From Dryobates pubescens (lineage: Eukaryota; Chordata; Aves; Piciformes; Picidae), in the NCBI RefSeq assembly GCF_014839835.1, contig NC_071627.1, positions 18,284,001-18,348,000 on the forward strand: a stretch of 64,000 bases of DNA, given 5' to 3'. Positions within the stretch are counted from its first letter, which is position 1; each line of letters opens with the position of its first letter. Below are positions 27,201 to 37,013 of the stretch, one piece after another. The notes beneath the pieces were generated by a model. The model saw only the letters and a program-made list of their open reading frames with translations, ran no database searches and was not told where the DNA came from. The translations under genes and the position numbers were made by a program.

Positions 27201-29262
27201 AGACTCCTTCAGTGTCTCTCTGGTCGGATGAACTGAGGCATAAACCGGAGTTCACCAACCCTTTCCCCGCCCCAAGCTGATTTTCACAGTCACTGGGTGA
27301 GTGTTACTACAAACGTCTCCCCCCACGTGTCAGAGTGCATTGCTGTGATCCGCAGGGAGAGGGAGGGCTGTGCAAATGGAGCGTGAGTTATGGGCTGTCG
27401 GTGGGGGAAGGAGAGGAGTGAACTCACCGAGTATTTTCTTGGATCGATCCTCACACCCGCCATGGCGCCACCAAAAGGAACATCTGGAAAAGACCGGGTA
27501 AGGCAGGCAGATATTTTCTGCTAGCTCCTTGCTCCCCTGAGGGAGGAGGTGAACACTGCAATCGTGAACTTAGTGAATTCAGGCAAGGGGCCAGTGCTTC
27601 CTCACACCACACATGACTCCCACCAATGCCACACGGACTCTGTGGAGCAGAGCTGGAGGCAGGGCAGGATATGGCGTTCGAGTCTGCCACAAATGCCACC
27701 AGCCAGAGCTGAATCCATGACAACCCAGACACAGAGACTGCATCTGAGAAGCACAACGCTTGATGCTCCCTGATGAACATCTCAGGCTGACAGTGGTGCG
27801 TTCTGCAGCCACAGCAAGCCTTGCCCTCACACATCTGTGCCCAGAGGAACACTGTGCACTTCTGGAGCACTTCTGATTTTCAAAACATCTAACGAGCTTT
27901 TCTGACTCACTGTATCAGGGCCCCATCCCCTGCCCAAGTCACTGCATGCTTTATGTTCCCCTTGTACTTACCCACGATGGCACATTTGTAAGTCATTAGT
28001 GCAGCCAGGGCTTTTACTTCATCGACATCGATTGAACTGCTGAAACGAACCCCTGGGACAGGAAAGAGAACAAGTGAAGAGTCCCTGCCTTTTCTAACCA
28101 CAGATGGCAGGGAAGGCTTTGATTCTTCTGAAACAGCAGCATCTAGTCGCAATAGGTGATCAGCAATTGTTTGGCTAGACCTGTTCCTCCAGATCCCCGC
28201 TGAATGGAAGCAGTTCTTATCCCACAGCCACAAGCTTTTGCTGTGGTGAGCACCTCAAACAGCCCAGCTGCGGCAAGGCAAAAGCCTCTGGCTAAAGGTG
28301 AGGAGACACGAGGCTGGGACCCTGAACAAAGGCTTTGAACAATTGTTTCCGCTTTGAGGTTTAGTATGAGCAGTTAAATGCACGCAGGAGGGGCCACCAG
28401 CCATACTGCTCTTAGGCTCCAGCACAAGCCAGAACAACTGGGCTGCAGCTCGGGTTGGCAAAGCTGCCTCTCCCAAGTACCTACTGTCCTTCTGTGGAAG
28501 TGAAGTACCAGTAAGAACCAGGTGGACTATAGCCCGTGCCTGCAGCTTCCTGACAAGGAATCTGTCCTGAGAAGGGAATCCAGCCTCTGCTCACTCTCTG
28601 GAGACAGAAACCATCAGTGCCCATGCCACCTGGGGACACAAAGTGTGAGTTTTTCAAGACTGCTCTTCATCTGAACCACTCTGGATGTGTCCTTGAGGAT
28701 GGGCTCTCATGCCTTATATGGCAAATATTGATTGAACTGACATTGTCCAGAGCTGGACAAAAGCATCCAAGGAGAGCATCCTCCTGGGCACCTCCATACC
28801 CATCCTGACCTGCACAATGCTAACACAGATGCCTCCCACTCAGGCTCTCAGAGTTAGGCAGGGCTGACCCCAGCGGGGCAGGGCAGGGATGGAGCAGTGC
28901 GTGGTATGCCTGCGGCTCCCCACTTCACCTCCTTTGCAGGGCAGGTGGTGCTGGCTGTGCTGAGCCCTCCAGCCCTGCACCACTTCCCAGGTGCCGCTGT
29001 CCCTGCGCAGGGGGAACGCCACCTCCATGACATAGCTGCAGCGCCGGATGGTTTCCAGCAGCCCACGCACCCAGGGCAGCCCGCCCCGCTGGGCCGCCTC
29101 CACCTCCACCACGGCGGCTGCACGCCCGTAGAAGGCCTCGACCATAGCCAGCAGTCCAGGGGCGTTGAGGCTGTCCCCTGCCAGGCCAGCCGTGCCCCGG
29201 GAGCATCCCAGCACTGCCATGGGGCTTCCCCGGCCCAGGCGCCGCCCTGCTGCCCGCAACAT
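21280..29262 (-). CDS. GLUD1-like: Mitochondrial glutamate dehydrogenase paralogue with one frameshift; possible pseudogene
   Basis: Twelve minus-strand exons: 28929-29262, 27972-28052, 27428-27483, 26869-26933, 26214-26308, 25836-26015, 23798-23935, 23535-23672, 22695-22775, 21966-22181, 21534-21596 and 21280-21396. All have AG/GT borders. Apart from one surplus base they total 1563 nt (520 residues). Landmarks along the protein: a basic N-terminus ([12 protein letters not shown]) that may target mitochondria, [45 protein letters not shown], the NAD-domain [25 protein letters not shown], antenna and C-terminal helix regions, and [14 protein letters not shown] interconverts glutamate and 2-oxoglutarate in the matrix. 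Two oddities. The active-site lysine of PFGGAKAG is methionine (ATG, plus-strand 27461-27463). Exon 4 has one extra base near 26899-26905, which shifts [11 protein letters not shown] out of frame and leads to a stop early in exon 5. Exon 1 is also about 8 residues shorter than GLUD1 between the VVE and VRG motifs. The introns exclude a retrocopy. Confidence 0.85.
22944..23010 (-). mobile_element. CR1 LINE 3' end fragment
   Basis: On the plus strand this reads AGAATCATAGAATTCTTTTGGG, GGAAAAGACC and GAGTCCAACC, the reverse complement of the well-known avian CR1 3' terminus (GGTTGGAC..., AGGTC...CC, ATTCTATGATTCT). A short, diverged, 5'-truncated copy inside an intron of the GLUD paralogue. Confidence 0.8.
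24575..24897 (+). mobile_element. CR1 LINE 3' fragment, 5'-truncated
   Basis: Begins around GGGTGGCTACAAAGAAGATGG and runs through CACTGGAATTATCTCTCCAGGG to GGCTGGACCAGATGATCC, TTGAGGTCCC and the tail TGTGATTCTGTGATTCT. This is the order of a bird CR1 3' ORF end and 3' UTR with its 8-bp terminal repeats. It sits in the intron between exons 6 and 7 of the GLUD paralogue. The long open frame across it on the plus strand is not a host gene. Confidence 0.85.
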
Positions 29263-29480
29263 GGCTGCCGCAGCCTTGCTCACGGGCAGCGGCCCCTAAG
29301 AGCCAAGCTGGACGGCTAAGGGCACGCCCTGCAGCAAACAGCGCTTGGATTGGCTGAGCCCCGCTGGGACGGCCGCGGGGGGCGCTGCGGGGAACAGAAT
29401 GGGCAGCGTGAGTGTTGCAAGGGTCTACTGATTGGCTGCTTCTCCAGCCAATGGGAGGCGGGGAGAGGGGGCCTGCGCGG
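29020..29480 (-). promoter_or_regulatory. CpG-rich 5' end of the GLUD paralogue
   Basis: The first exon and about 200 bp upstream are CG-rich and include two inverted CCAAT boxes in plus-strand ATTGG form (29348-29352 and 29430-29434), plus a third CCAAT in forward form at 29448-29452 (CCAATGGGAGG). Three CCAAT boxes within 100 bp suggest an NF-Y-type housekeeping promoter directing transcription leftward. The boxes are seen; promoter activity is inferred. Confidence 0.5.
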
Positions 29481-30435
29481 GGCGAAAATGGCCCAAAGGG
29501 GCTGTGGGGGCAGCTGGAGAGATGGGGCAGTGGGGCTGGGCTGAGGGGCAGGGGGACGTGGGGTGCTTGCCTGGCTCCCAGAGCCTGCGCAGCCTCATTC
29601 TCTGTCCCAGCAGTGGAAGCTGTGCCTGCCTGTGCCTTGGTGCGTCCCCGCGCTCCACAGCTAGCCCTGGGGTTGGGGCTGTGCCTGCACCTAGGCACAT
29701 CCAGGGCTACATCCTTGGCCACTGGGCAGCAGTGTCCCAGCCGCAGAGCCCTCCCACCCCACAGGGCTGTGGCAGGTCAACCGCAGGCACAGGCTGTACT
29801 TCAGGGCCCCCAGGGCAAGAGGGTGCTGGCAGGGATCAGGACCTTCCCAGCACCTTCAGACCAAGGAGGCTGGGAAGGCAGCCCTGCTTTCAGGACTTGG
29901 TGCTTTTGAATCTCCTGATAATGGTCCAAAGAACTTGGAGCTCTGAACACCCTCTAGGCCCTCTCACCTGCAGCATGGCCCAGCCCAGGGACCAGAACCT
30001 GGAGGCTAGTGTGGAATGCAGGCTGCAGTTAGTGATGGAAGCCTGGTGCTCCCAGGCATACCCTGCTGCTCCCATTTTGCCAGCACCCTAGCAGCTGTGG
30101 AGCCTGGCCTCCCTGGTGGGAGATAATGTGGGCAGCTCCGTGTGAAGGCAGCATGGCTGTGAGCATCCAGACCCTTCTGGGTATGCTTCACTGCTCCCTG
30201 GCAGCAGGCAGTGACAAAACAGGTGGTACCGAGCAAAGCCTGGGCCTGAACCGTGTGTTGGGTGCCTGTGCCTGCCCGCACCAGCGTGTGCGGGTGCTGG
30301 CAGCGTGCTGGTGGCTGTGGGGGAGCCCAGCATGTTCACGTGGCATTGCCCGTGCCGGCGTGGGAGGTGGGCCGTGGCGCCAAGGGAGGGGGCTGCCATG
30401 TTACCTGCACCGGCAGCCCCCTCCGCTGAGGAAGA

Positions 30436-30666
30436 ATGAGCTTTTCAGGCAGCTGCCTGACTCCTTGCGCACCGGCAGCAGCGCGGGAGTGCGTTGCCAA
30501 GGCAATGGGGACCATCTTACTCATCCTCCTTGCTATTGTTCTCCTGCCAGCCTTGAGGTACTCAGGCGAGGAGAGGAGGAGGAGGCAGCCAGCCTGGGAT
30601 GAAGGCTGCATGCAGAGAGGGGAGGATGCTCCCTGTGATCCCTCTAACCAGCCCCAGCAGGGATAG
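30436..30666 (+). CDS. Candidate small single-pass membrane protein ORF
   Basis: An open frame of 76 codons, with a second in-frame ATG at 30505 in a good context (GGCAATGG) giving 53 residues. After that ATG comes a hydrophobic stretch (GTILLILLAIVLLPAL), then RYSGEERRRRQ, then an acidic/polar tail. This would be a type III or signal-anchored small membrane protein. I do not recognise the family. A possible donor (TTGAGGTACTC) near 30556 means it could instead be one exon of a spliced gene or chance. It lies at an RFX-type palindrome. Weak support. Confidence 0.2.
   Translation: MSFSGSCLTPCAPAAARECVAKAMGTILLILLAIVLLPALRYSGEERRRRQPAWDEGCMQRGEDAPCDPSNQPQQG
30493..30506. promoter_or_regulatory. 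X-box-like RFX palindrome
   Basis: GTTGCCAAGGCAAT differs by one or two bases from the symmetrical RFX consensus GTTGCCATGGCAAC: two GTTGCC/GGCAAY half-sites with a 2-bp spacer. RFX factors use such sites at ciliary and some neural and MHC genes. It overlaps the second ATG of the small frame above. Confidence 0.5.
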
Positions 30667-32049
30667 GGATATGCTGGGTGCCAAGATGATGATGTGGACA
30701 GGGAGAAGAGCAGATACTGGCAGAGATGAGAGGGGCAGGTGGAAGCAGGATGAGACCTCACAGCCTCCCACCCTCTAGTGAAGTGCTGTCCATGGGATGG
30801 GGAACACTTTGGTCCCCTTCTCTGCCAGGACTTGAACCTGCTCATTATTATCTCTTGTCTACCCCAGGATCTGCACCCAGGCTTGAGTCTGATCCCACAG
30901 GAGGCAGTGCGGAATGTTGACACCCACCTATGCCCTGCACTGTGCTTTCCCCCACTCCAGTCAAGCAGCTGAGCCCAGTCACTGTTGTGGAAGTGGGACC
31001 AGCACACAAACCATGTGTGGGAACAAACAGCTTGATGGAGACACACGCTGATGGGTGCAGCAATGTACCCAGACACCATGTACCCATTGGGGTGCCCAGT
31101 GGTGACATGAGGGTGCCCCTCTCTGCTCTATCAGGGGTGTAAGTCAATGATTTTTGTTTTACTTCCATATCCTGCATCCCTATTTTTAGCCTTGGGGGTT
31201 TTGTTCCAAGCCTGGCTGTTTACTGGAAGAAGTATTTCCAACCTCCCTTGTCTCCAAGCAACCAGGTGTGCCAGCTCCCATCCTGTGAGCCTCACCCTAT
31301 ACATCTGTAGGGCTGGGGGATGCCAGGGGGAGCACATTAATGTTATGTCCAAGAACCCAAAGGTTCCCCCACCTTGGAGTTAATGTTAGTGCACACACAT
31401 CACCCTCTCACTGACCCTGTAGATCTATAGAGTCTTACTGACATCCCCGGGTGCAGGGAGGAGATCCTGACCCCACAGAGCTGCTAAAGTGCATCTGGGA
31501 CGGTTTTGGAGGAAAGCAAGAGGGATTTGGTGGCGGGATACAGGGATGCAGGCAAGGCGAGCAGGCCGCCTTCCCCCCCGCAGCGCAAGCGGGAGTGCGT
31601 GGGAAGGAGTTAGACAAAGCCTGAGCCCGGGAGCAGAGGCAAGCGCTGCTGGGAGGGAGACGGGGACGGTCTCCCCTCCCTGTCCTCACCAACTCTTGGG
31701 CGAAGGGTACGTGGGAGCCCAACTCCGTCCACACTGCAGTGGCACAGTGTCCCCGTCCCTCGGGCCGGTTGGGGTGCAGCCGCCCCCCCGGTGATGCCCG
31801 GGAGGGAAGTGGCCGTCTCCATCATCAGGTAGGAGAGGGACCCGGCTCTATGTCGCTGTCACCTCCACAGAAGGGACTCACGCTAAGGGTTGGGGAGCCC
31901 CACCTGAGCTGGCCGGTACCAGCCATGTGCCCTGCTGTGCCCCAGTGCGCTGGGGAGCATCCCATGGGAATACAGGGTGGTGATGATGGGGCTGCCGGGG
32001 GGATCCCAGGGCGGGCCGATGGGGTGACAAGAGATGATACTGGGGGGGA

Positions 32050-32306
32050 GGTGTGTGCATGTGCCAGATTCCGCCCCCCCCGCCCCGGCCGCGGCAGCTG
32101 GCCCTCCCTTTCTTCCCCACCGGTGCCCGGGCGCGCCGGGGCGGGCGGCAGCCGGGTGGAGCGGCCCGGGGCGCGGTACCGCCCCCGCCGCCGCCACCCC
32201 ACGCATGCTCGTCGCTGCCGCCGCCGCGCCGGAGCCGAGCCGAGCCGAGCCGAGCGGGACAGGAGGGGACGGGACGGGAGCGGGCGGGAGGATTCACCGC
32301 CGCAGG
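32050..32306 (+). promoter_or_regulatory. GPRIN1: GPRIN1 CpG island and probable non-coding first exon
   Basis: A dense CpG island ends in CCGCCGCAG followed by a GTAACG donor at 32307, suiting a 5' UTR exon that begins around 32200. The repeated GAGCC units near 32230-32256 are compositional. Downstream, 32500-32630 is a GT/CG-rich alternating tract. Assignment to GPRIN1 rests on orientation and position. Confidence 0.5.
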
Positions 32307-33216
32307 TAACGGCGGCCGCGGGGTGCACGTGGCCGGGCCCGGCCGAGAGCTGCCGCCGCCCACCCCGAATCGGTACTCCCAGGGCGAAGGGGCAGTGATG
32401 GGGTCTCGGGGTTGTGGTCGGCCTCGGTCTCCCCACGGCTGGAGCTACCGCGGGGGTGGCTTTGTCCAGGACACGGCCGGGAAACTGGGGGTCGGGGCGC
32501 GCACACGCGTGTTCGTGCGTACGGGTGTGCCTGGAGCCATGTGCTGGCGTGTGTGCGTCTCTCTGTGTGTGCACACGCGTGTCCGTGCCTGAGCGTGTGC
32601 ACACGTGTGTCCGTGTGTGTGCCGGGGCTCGCAGCTCTTCCTCAGAGCAGCAGTACAGGGGCAACAGTCCCGGGCCGGATACCCACAGCCCCCCGGGACT
32701 GTCGAATGCTGTCAGGGCAGGTCGGGGTGCGGGGCACTGAACCCCCCCGGGAACGGGGTGCTGTGTGGGAAGACCGAACCGGGGCACGGAGGGCACTAGA
32801 GGGTCTCGGAGAGCACGAGGCTTCCCGCCGTGCTTCTGCGACCGGGCAGTTCCATGGGTCTGTAGGGAAGGCTTGGGGCCGCCCGGGTAACCCCAGCCCA
32901 TATCCGCCGTGCTGCTCGGCGTGGCGTGGCTGCCAGCTCGGCGCACTCTGACACGGGGCATAGGCGCTGAGCTCGGCCGTAGCAGGGGCACATGTGTCAG
33001 TCCCAGCTTCAAGGATGCCTGTCCGACAGGGTGGAGGCATGACCTCAGGCACCTCCATGCCTCTGCTGTGCAGTGCAGTCCCACTCATCCCCCAAGCCTG
33101 GCTCGCTTTCACCTCACCCTGTGCCCAGCTCCCCACTGTCATGTGGGGATGCCAAGATCCCCCAGGATCCTAGCCTGGTAGTCCGGTGCGTGCTTCATCT
33201 TGTACTCTTTTCACAG

Positions 33217-33311
33217 GGGTGCCTGCACCACATCCCCCTGCTTCGGCAGCTGCAGCAGCCCTTGGATCTCTCTTCTGGTGCAGCCGTGCTGGGGGAAGAC
33301 TGGTTTCCACG
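33217..33311 (+). other. GPRIN1: Probable GPRIN1 5' UTR exon 2
   Basis: A 95-bp segment bounded by a polypyrimidine-CACAG acceptor and a CACG/GTAAGC donor, on the same strand as and 200 bp before the coding exon. It holds no ATG in the GPRIN1 frame, so it is read as untranslated leader. Confidence 0.45.
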
Positions 33312-33552
33312 GTAAGCAGATGACACTGTTCATCCCTCTCCCTAGGGCTGGGCACTGGGTGCCACCATACAGGCTGTTCCAGGTCTGGTGGTTGCTCTGG
33401 GCAGCTGCCTAACCTGTTGTCACAGGTGGCATGGAGGAAAAGAATAGGTAACCACGGGGAACTGGGGGTCCACATGCTGCTCCTCTCTCACCACCCCATC
33501 CTCTCTCTTGCAGACCTGTGCGGGACTAGCATGGGAGAAGCCTTCCCTAGAC

Positions 33553-34932
33553 ATGGGCAGTGCTAAGGAGCCTGAGGGGCTGCAGCTATTGAGCCGCCAG
33601 GCTGGGGCTGAGGATGCCTGCGAGCCTGGCACCAGCTCCCCTGGCTGCCCATCGGCAGGCAAGTGCCTGCCTGGCTCTGGCTGTGCTGCAGGGGGCTGTG
33701 CCATGAGGACCTGCTGCGTGGCTGACATGCAGGCCCAGGGCACCATGGCTGGCCCAGCGGTGGACAAGAACGTGCCGTCACCAACCAGACCAGCTACCAG
33801 CACAGCTCTCCCAGATGCCCGTGTGGAGCCAAGTGTTGAGGCAGCGATGGGGAGCTGTGGGGGACTAAGTAGTGCTGCCAGTGTCTGTGGTCCCCTGGGG
33901 AGGGATGTCCCCAGCACCCAGAAGGAGAACACAGCCCCTGTGCCCTCTCTGCCTGAGCCCTGCCTCAAGGCCTCCAGCAAGGATGTGGGTAGCACAGCAG
34001 CTCCTGCCAAACATGTGGTGTTCATGGAGCCTGATGTGGGCGCTGGAGCAGCTGGGCTTTCAAACCAGGAGCAGCCCCAGGGAGGCATAGGGACATCCCT
34101 GGACTCTGTGCCCCAGCCAAGGGGTGGTGAGGTTCCCAAGCTCCCCCAGGGGAGCACAGTGAACCCCCTTGGTGCTGGCACAGCAGGGAGCTGGGGCCGT
34201 AGTGAGGCAGGGCTGAATCCTGCTGCCTTGGGCCAGGGCAGAGCTGAAGGCAGCACAGACCAGGGTGTGGATACCGGGAGCAACCAGCAGCCCCGAACAG
34301 CCAAGCTGCTCTGTGAGTCCTACTCCTTTGAAGTGACCCCACCGCAGGATGCTGGGACTCAGGACATGGGAACACAAGTGGACAGCCGAGCATCCCTGGT
34401 GTCAGTTGCCTTGAGCCCCATGAGCCCTCCAGGTGGGGCTGCTGCCTTCACCTTCCCCAAGAGAGAGTCGAGCTCAGATGCCCCTCCACGCCCTGAGCCC
34501 TCCAAGAAGGATGCAGAGATGCAAGTGTCCATGCCCATAGAGACCCGCTCGGTGGCCACTGGGCCCATGACACCAGTAGCCAAGTCCCCACAGGCCTCGT
34601 ACCCCAAGGTGCACGTGAAGGGGACAGTGGTGGAGGAGACTGCAGAGCCCATCCGGGAGGTGAGCTGGGATGAGAAGGGGATGACGTGGGAGGTATACGG
34701 GGCCTCCATGGAGGTGGAGGTGCTGGGCATGGCCATCCAAAAGCACCTGGAGAAGCAGATTGAGGAGCATGGGCGGCAGGTGGTGGTGACCCCCGAGAGC
34801 ACCCGTGCTGGCTCTGTCAAGGGAGCCCCCAACAAAGGTGAGGCCAAGAGGCAGCCCAGCATCTTCCGGGCTCTGCTGCAAAACGTCCGTCGGCCCCGGT
34901 GCTGCTCCCGTGCTGGCCCCGCCATGGAGTGA
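33553..34932 (+). CDS. GPRIN1: G protein-regulated inducer of neurite outgrowth 1
   Basis: One long coding exon (acceptor TTGCAG, exon from 33514) encodes 459 residues from MGSAKEPEG; this is the first ATG in the long frame after the acceptor. Most of the protein is low-complexity and probably disordered, with Ser/Pro/Ala and scattered short motifs. The C-terminal about 130 residues carry the conserved GRIN C-terminal domain: [16 protein letters not shown], then [20 protein letters not shown], a basic stretch and the RRPRCCSR end, whose paired cysteines are likely palmitoylated. GPRIN1 binds activated Go/Gi/Gz alpha subunits at the growth-cone membrane and promotes neurite growth. It is less than half the length of the human protein (about 1000 residues as I recall), mainly through a shorter N-terminal region. 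Position beside SNCB and CDHR2 matches human. Confidence 0.93.
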   Translation: MGSAKEPEGLQLLSRQAGAEDACEPGTSSPGCPSAGKCLPGSGCAAGGCAMRTCCVADMQAQGTMAGPAVDKNVPSPTRPATSTALPDARVEPSVEAAMGSCGGLSSAASVCGPLGRDVPSTQKENTAPVPSLPEPCLKASSKDVGSTAAPAKHVVFMEPDVGAGAAGLSNQEQPQGGIGTSLDSVPQPRGGEVPKLPQGSTVNPLGAGTAGSWGRSEAGLNPAALGQGRAEGSTDQGVDTGSNQQPRTAKLLCESYSFEVTPPQDAGTQDMGTQVDSRASLVSVALSPMSPPGGAAAFTFPKRESSSDAPPRPEPSKKDAEMQVSMPIETRSVATGPMTPVAKSPQASYPKVHVKGTVVEETAEPIREVSWDEKGMTWEVYGASMEVEVLGMAIQKHLEKQIEEHGRQVVVTPESTRAGSVKGAPNKGEAKRQPSIFRALLQNVRRPRCCSRAGPAME

Positions 34933-36715
34933 AGCACTGCCCACGCTGGTGGGGTGGGGATTCTGCGGGGGAAGAGGGGAGGGTTCCCTGCCCTGGTGTC
35001 CTGAGATGCCTGCTGCCAGTGTACAGGGCTCCTGGCGCCAAGGCTGGCAGTGAGGGAGACCTGCATGCTGGGGCAAGGCATCTCCTTTGCTGGGGGCCCT
35101 CCTGCCAGCCCAGAGTCCCCCTGCTAGCCTAGCCCCAGGGAGTTGCCCTGGGACATGAGGCTGGTGCCGTCTCTGCTTGGTGGCTTGCTTTCAGCACAAG
35201 GATGCACGTGACTCCTTCCTATTGGAGGCAGCTGAGCCTGGGCAGCCTGTGGCACAAGTCTGGAGTGGGCTGAGGGTGAGCAGGGGCAGGTTGCTACTGG
35301 CTCCCTCAATCTCTGGCCGCACTCGGACCCCAGGCAGCAGCGTTCCTACTGCGATGAAGAGATGCTGGTGCATCACTGTGCCACTACTTTGCCTGCCCAG
35401 TGTTTGGCCACACTTTGACCTGACCATGGCTGTATGTGCTTGAGTCCCTGTGGCTGTCCAGGGCTGGGACTTTCAACCCAGCCTACCACAGTCCTGTCCT
35501 CTCTGCCCCACTGCCGTGCTGGGTGTGCCCTGGAGCTGGGAGGATGTGGCCACACGTTGCACTGGGACAGATCTCAAATGGGAGAGACTGAAGCCAGCCA
35601 TACCTGTGGTGGGGAGCCAGTCACCATAGCTGGAGGCGCTTGGGAGAGTGTCTGCATAGCCCCCGACTCATCCTGTCCAGGGATCTCCCTGGGAGCGGTC
35701 ATTGGAGCCCACAGCACGTCCTCACCATGGACAGCAGTGGGGCTGAAGCCTACCCTGCTGCTGGGCCCATGGACTTGTGCCCCTGTGCAGTTCCCTTTGA
35801 CCTCACTGGCTGCTCTCCTCTGATGGCAGCCAGGGCTGCGATGGCTGCAGAGCGCTGCCACTTTTTACAGCTGGGATTTTACAAGGCTGGGGGGAGGGGG
35901 GCTTTTATTGACTGTGTTTGCATTTTTGGAGCTTTTTAAGAGACACTTTCAGCTGTGTGTGTTCTCATGGAGCCACCTTCTCCCCTAAGGCCTGCAGGGC
36001 CATGACCCTCTAGAGGTTCAAACACTTTTCCTATGTTGCCTGTGCCCTGCGGGGCTGAAGAGCATTGGGAGTGAAGTGTACAGTGCACAGGGGGCTGAGC
36101 ATCCCCATGGTCAGGGGACCATCCCTGGGGCTGGCAGCACCATGGTGCCCCACTGAGGCGTGGGTCCTGGTCTCATGCAGAAGACCATCCCTGCAGCTGG
36201 GGTGGGGCTCAGGCCTATGCCCAATAGTGGATGGGCAGGAGGCTGCAAACTGGGAAGCTGCACCCTAGGCTGGAGGTGCCAGGGGCATTAGTGCAGTTGA
36301 TTTTCTCCCTTTAAGCCCCTGTTGTATGTCCTGGTCTTGTTTTGCCCCTGTGAGGCTCTCTTACCCTGGAGAGGGGCTGCAAAGGGCTTGCTGAAGTGCC
36401 AGCTGTCAGCCAGGGCCATGACCAGTGCACTGTGCCCTGGCACTCACTGGGAGCCATCTCTGCTCAGTGCCTTGGGCTGCAGGAGTGGTGCCACAGCCAC
36501 TTGACAACGACTAGGAGCCCTGGGGCATCCCCTTGCTACCCTGCCCCAGGCTGTCCCCTGCCTCCAGACCCAAGCTGCAGCACACCAGCGTTGTGGCTTC
36601 ATCACCTTCCTTTTTTTTCTCTCAGTTTCTTATTTTGAGGGTTGTGGGGGGAGGAAGGGGGAGGGAGAACCAACCTGTCAACGTGGATGTTGGGTAATAA
36701 AACCTTGCACAAACC
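34933..36715 (+). other. GPRIN1: GPRIN1 3' UTR
   Basis: A long untranslated tail of about 1.8 kb up to the AATAAA at 36696, GC-rich at first and with T-rich runs near 35870-35960 and 36605-36640. No coding exon is seen. Confidence 0.7.
36696..36701 (+). terminator. GPRIN1: GPRIN1 polyadenylation signal AATAAA
   Basis: AATAAAA within GGGTAATAAAACCTTGC, the usual distance before a GT-rich stretch (CTCTGCGTGAGG). It lies about 230 bp from the opposite-strand signal of CDHR2. Confidence 0.8.
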
Positions 36716-36931
36716 TCTGCGTGAGGCTACCTGCACCTCCCTCCCCAAGGGCTGAGTAGGACCAGGTGACAGTGGGGCAGCCCAGGGAGGGGTCCTGTGG
36801 ACAGGAAACCAGGCTAAGCCACATGGTGGCACTCATCTCCCCCTCCAGTACCAGCCTGGCCTGAAGCCACCTCATGCCAGGAGGTGTGACCCCAAGCTGA
36901 CCACAAGACACAGTGACCCCTGTGGGACAGA

Positions 36932-36937
36932 TTTATT
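36932..36937 (-). terminator. CDHR2: CDHR2 polyadenylation signal (AATAAA on minus strand)
   Basis: TTTATT on the plus strand, 77 bp beyond the CDHR2 stop codon. This gives a very short 3' UTR and places the CDHR2 end tail to tail with GPRIN1. Confidence 0.8.
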
Positions 36938-37013
36938 GCCAGACTCTGAACACAATATCACCAAAGCAGCTGCCTGAGTCCTGCTCCAGCCCTGCTGCAC
37001 CCTGCATGCCTGC

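Larger units (their letters stand above)
29481..32050. other. Interval between the GLUD paralogue and the GPRIN1 promoter
   Basis: No gene is firmly supported. It contains a candidate X-box with a small membrane-protein frame (listed next). A possible short exon ends in CATCATCAGGTAGGAG near 31829, which could be an alternative 5' exon of GPRIN1. Otherwise I see GC-rich unique sequence without recognised domains. Confidence 0.45.

Noticed and set aside
21280-29262. GLUD paralogue as a processed retrocopy
   Set aside because: Twelve exons with canonical splice sites at family-typical phases exclude reverse transcription of a spliced mRNA.
31825-33084. 419-codon minus-strand open frame
   Set aside because: Antisense to the GPRIN1 CpG island and first intron; composition and the HTR/THV repeats reflect a GT-rich tract, not a protein.
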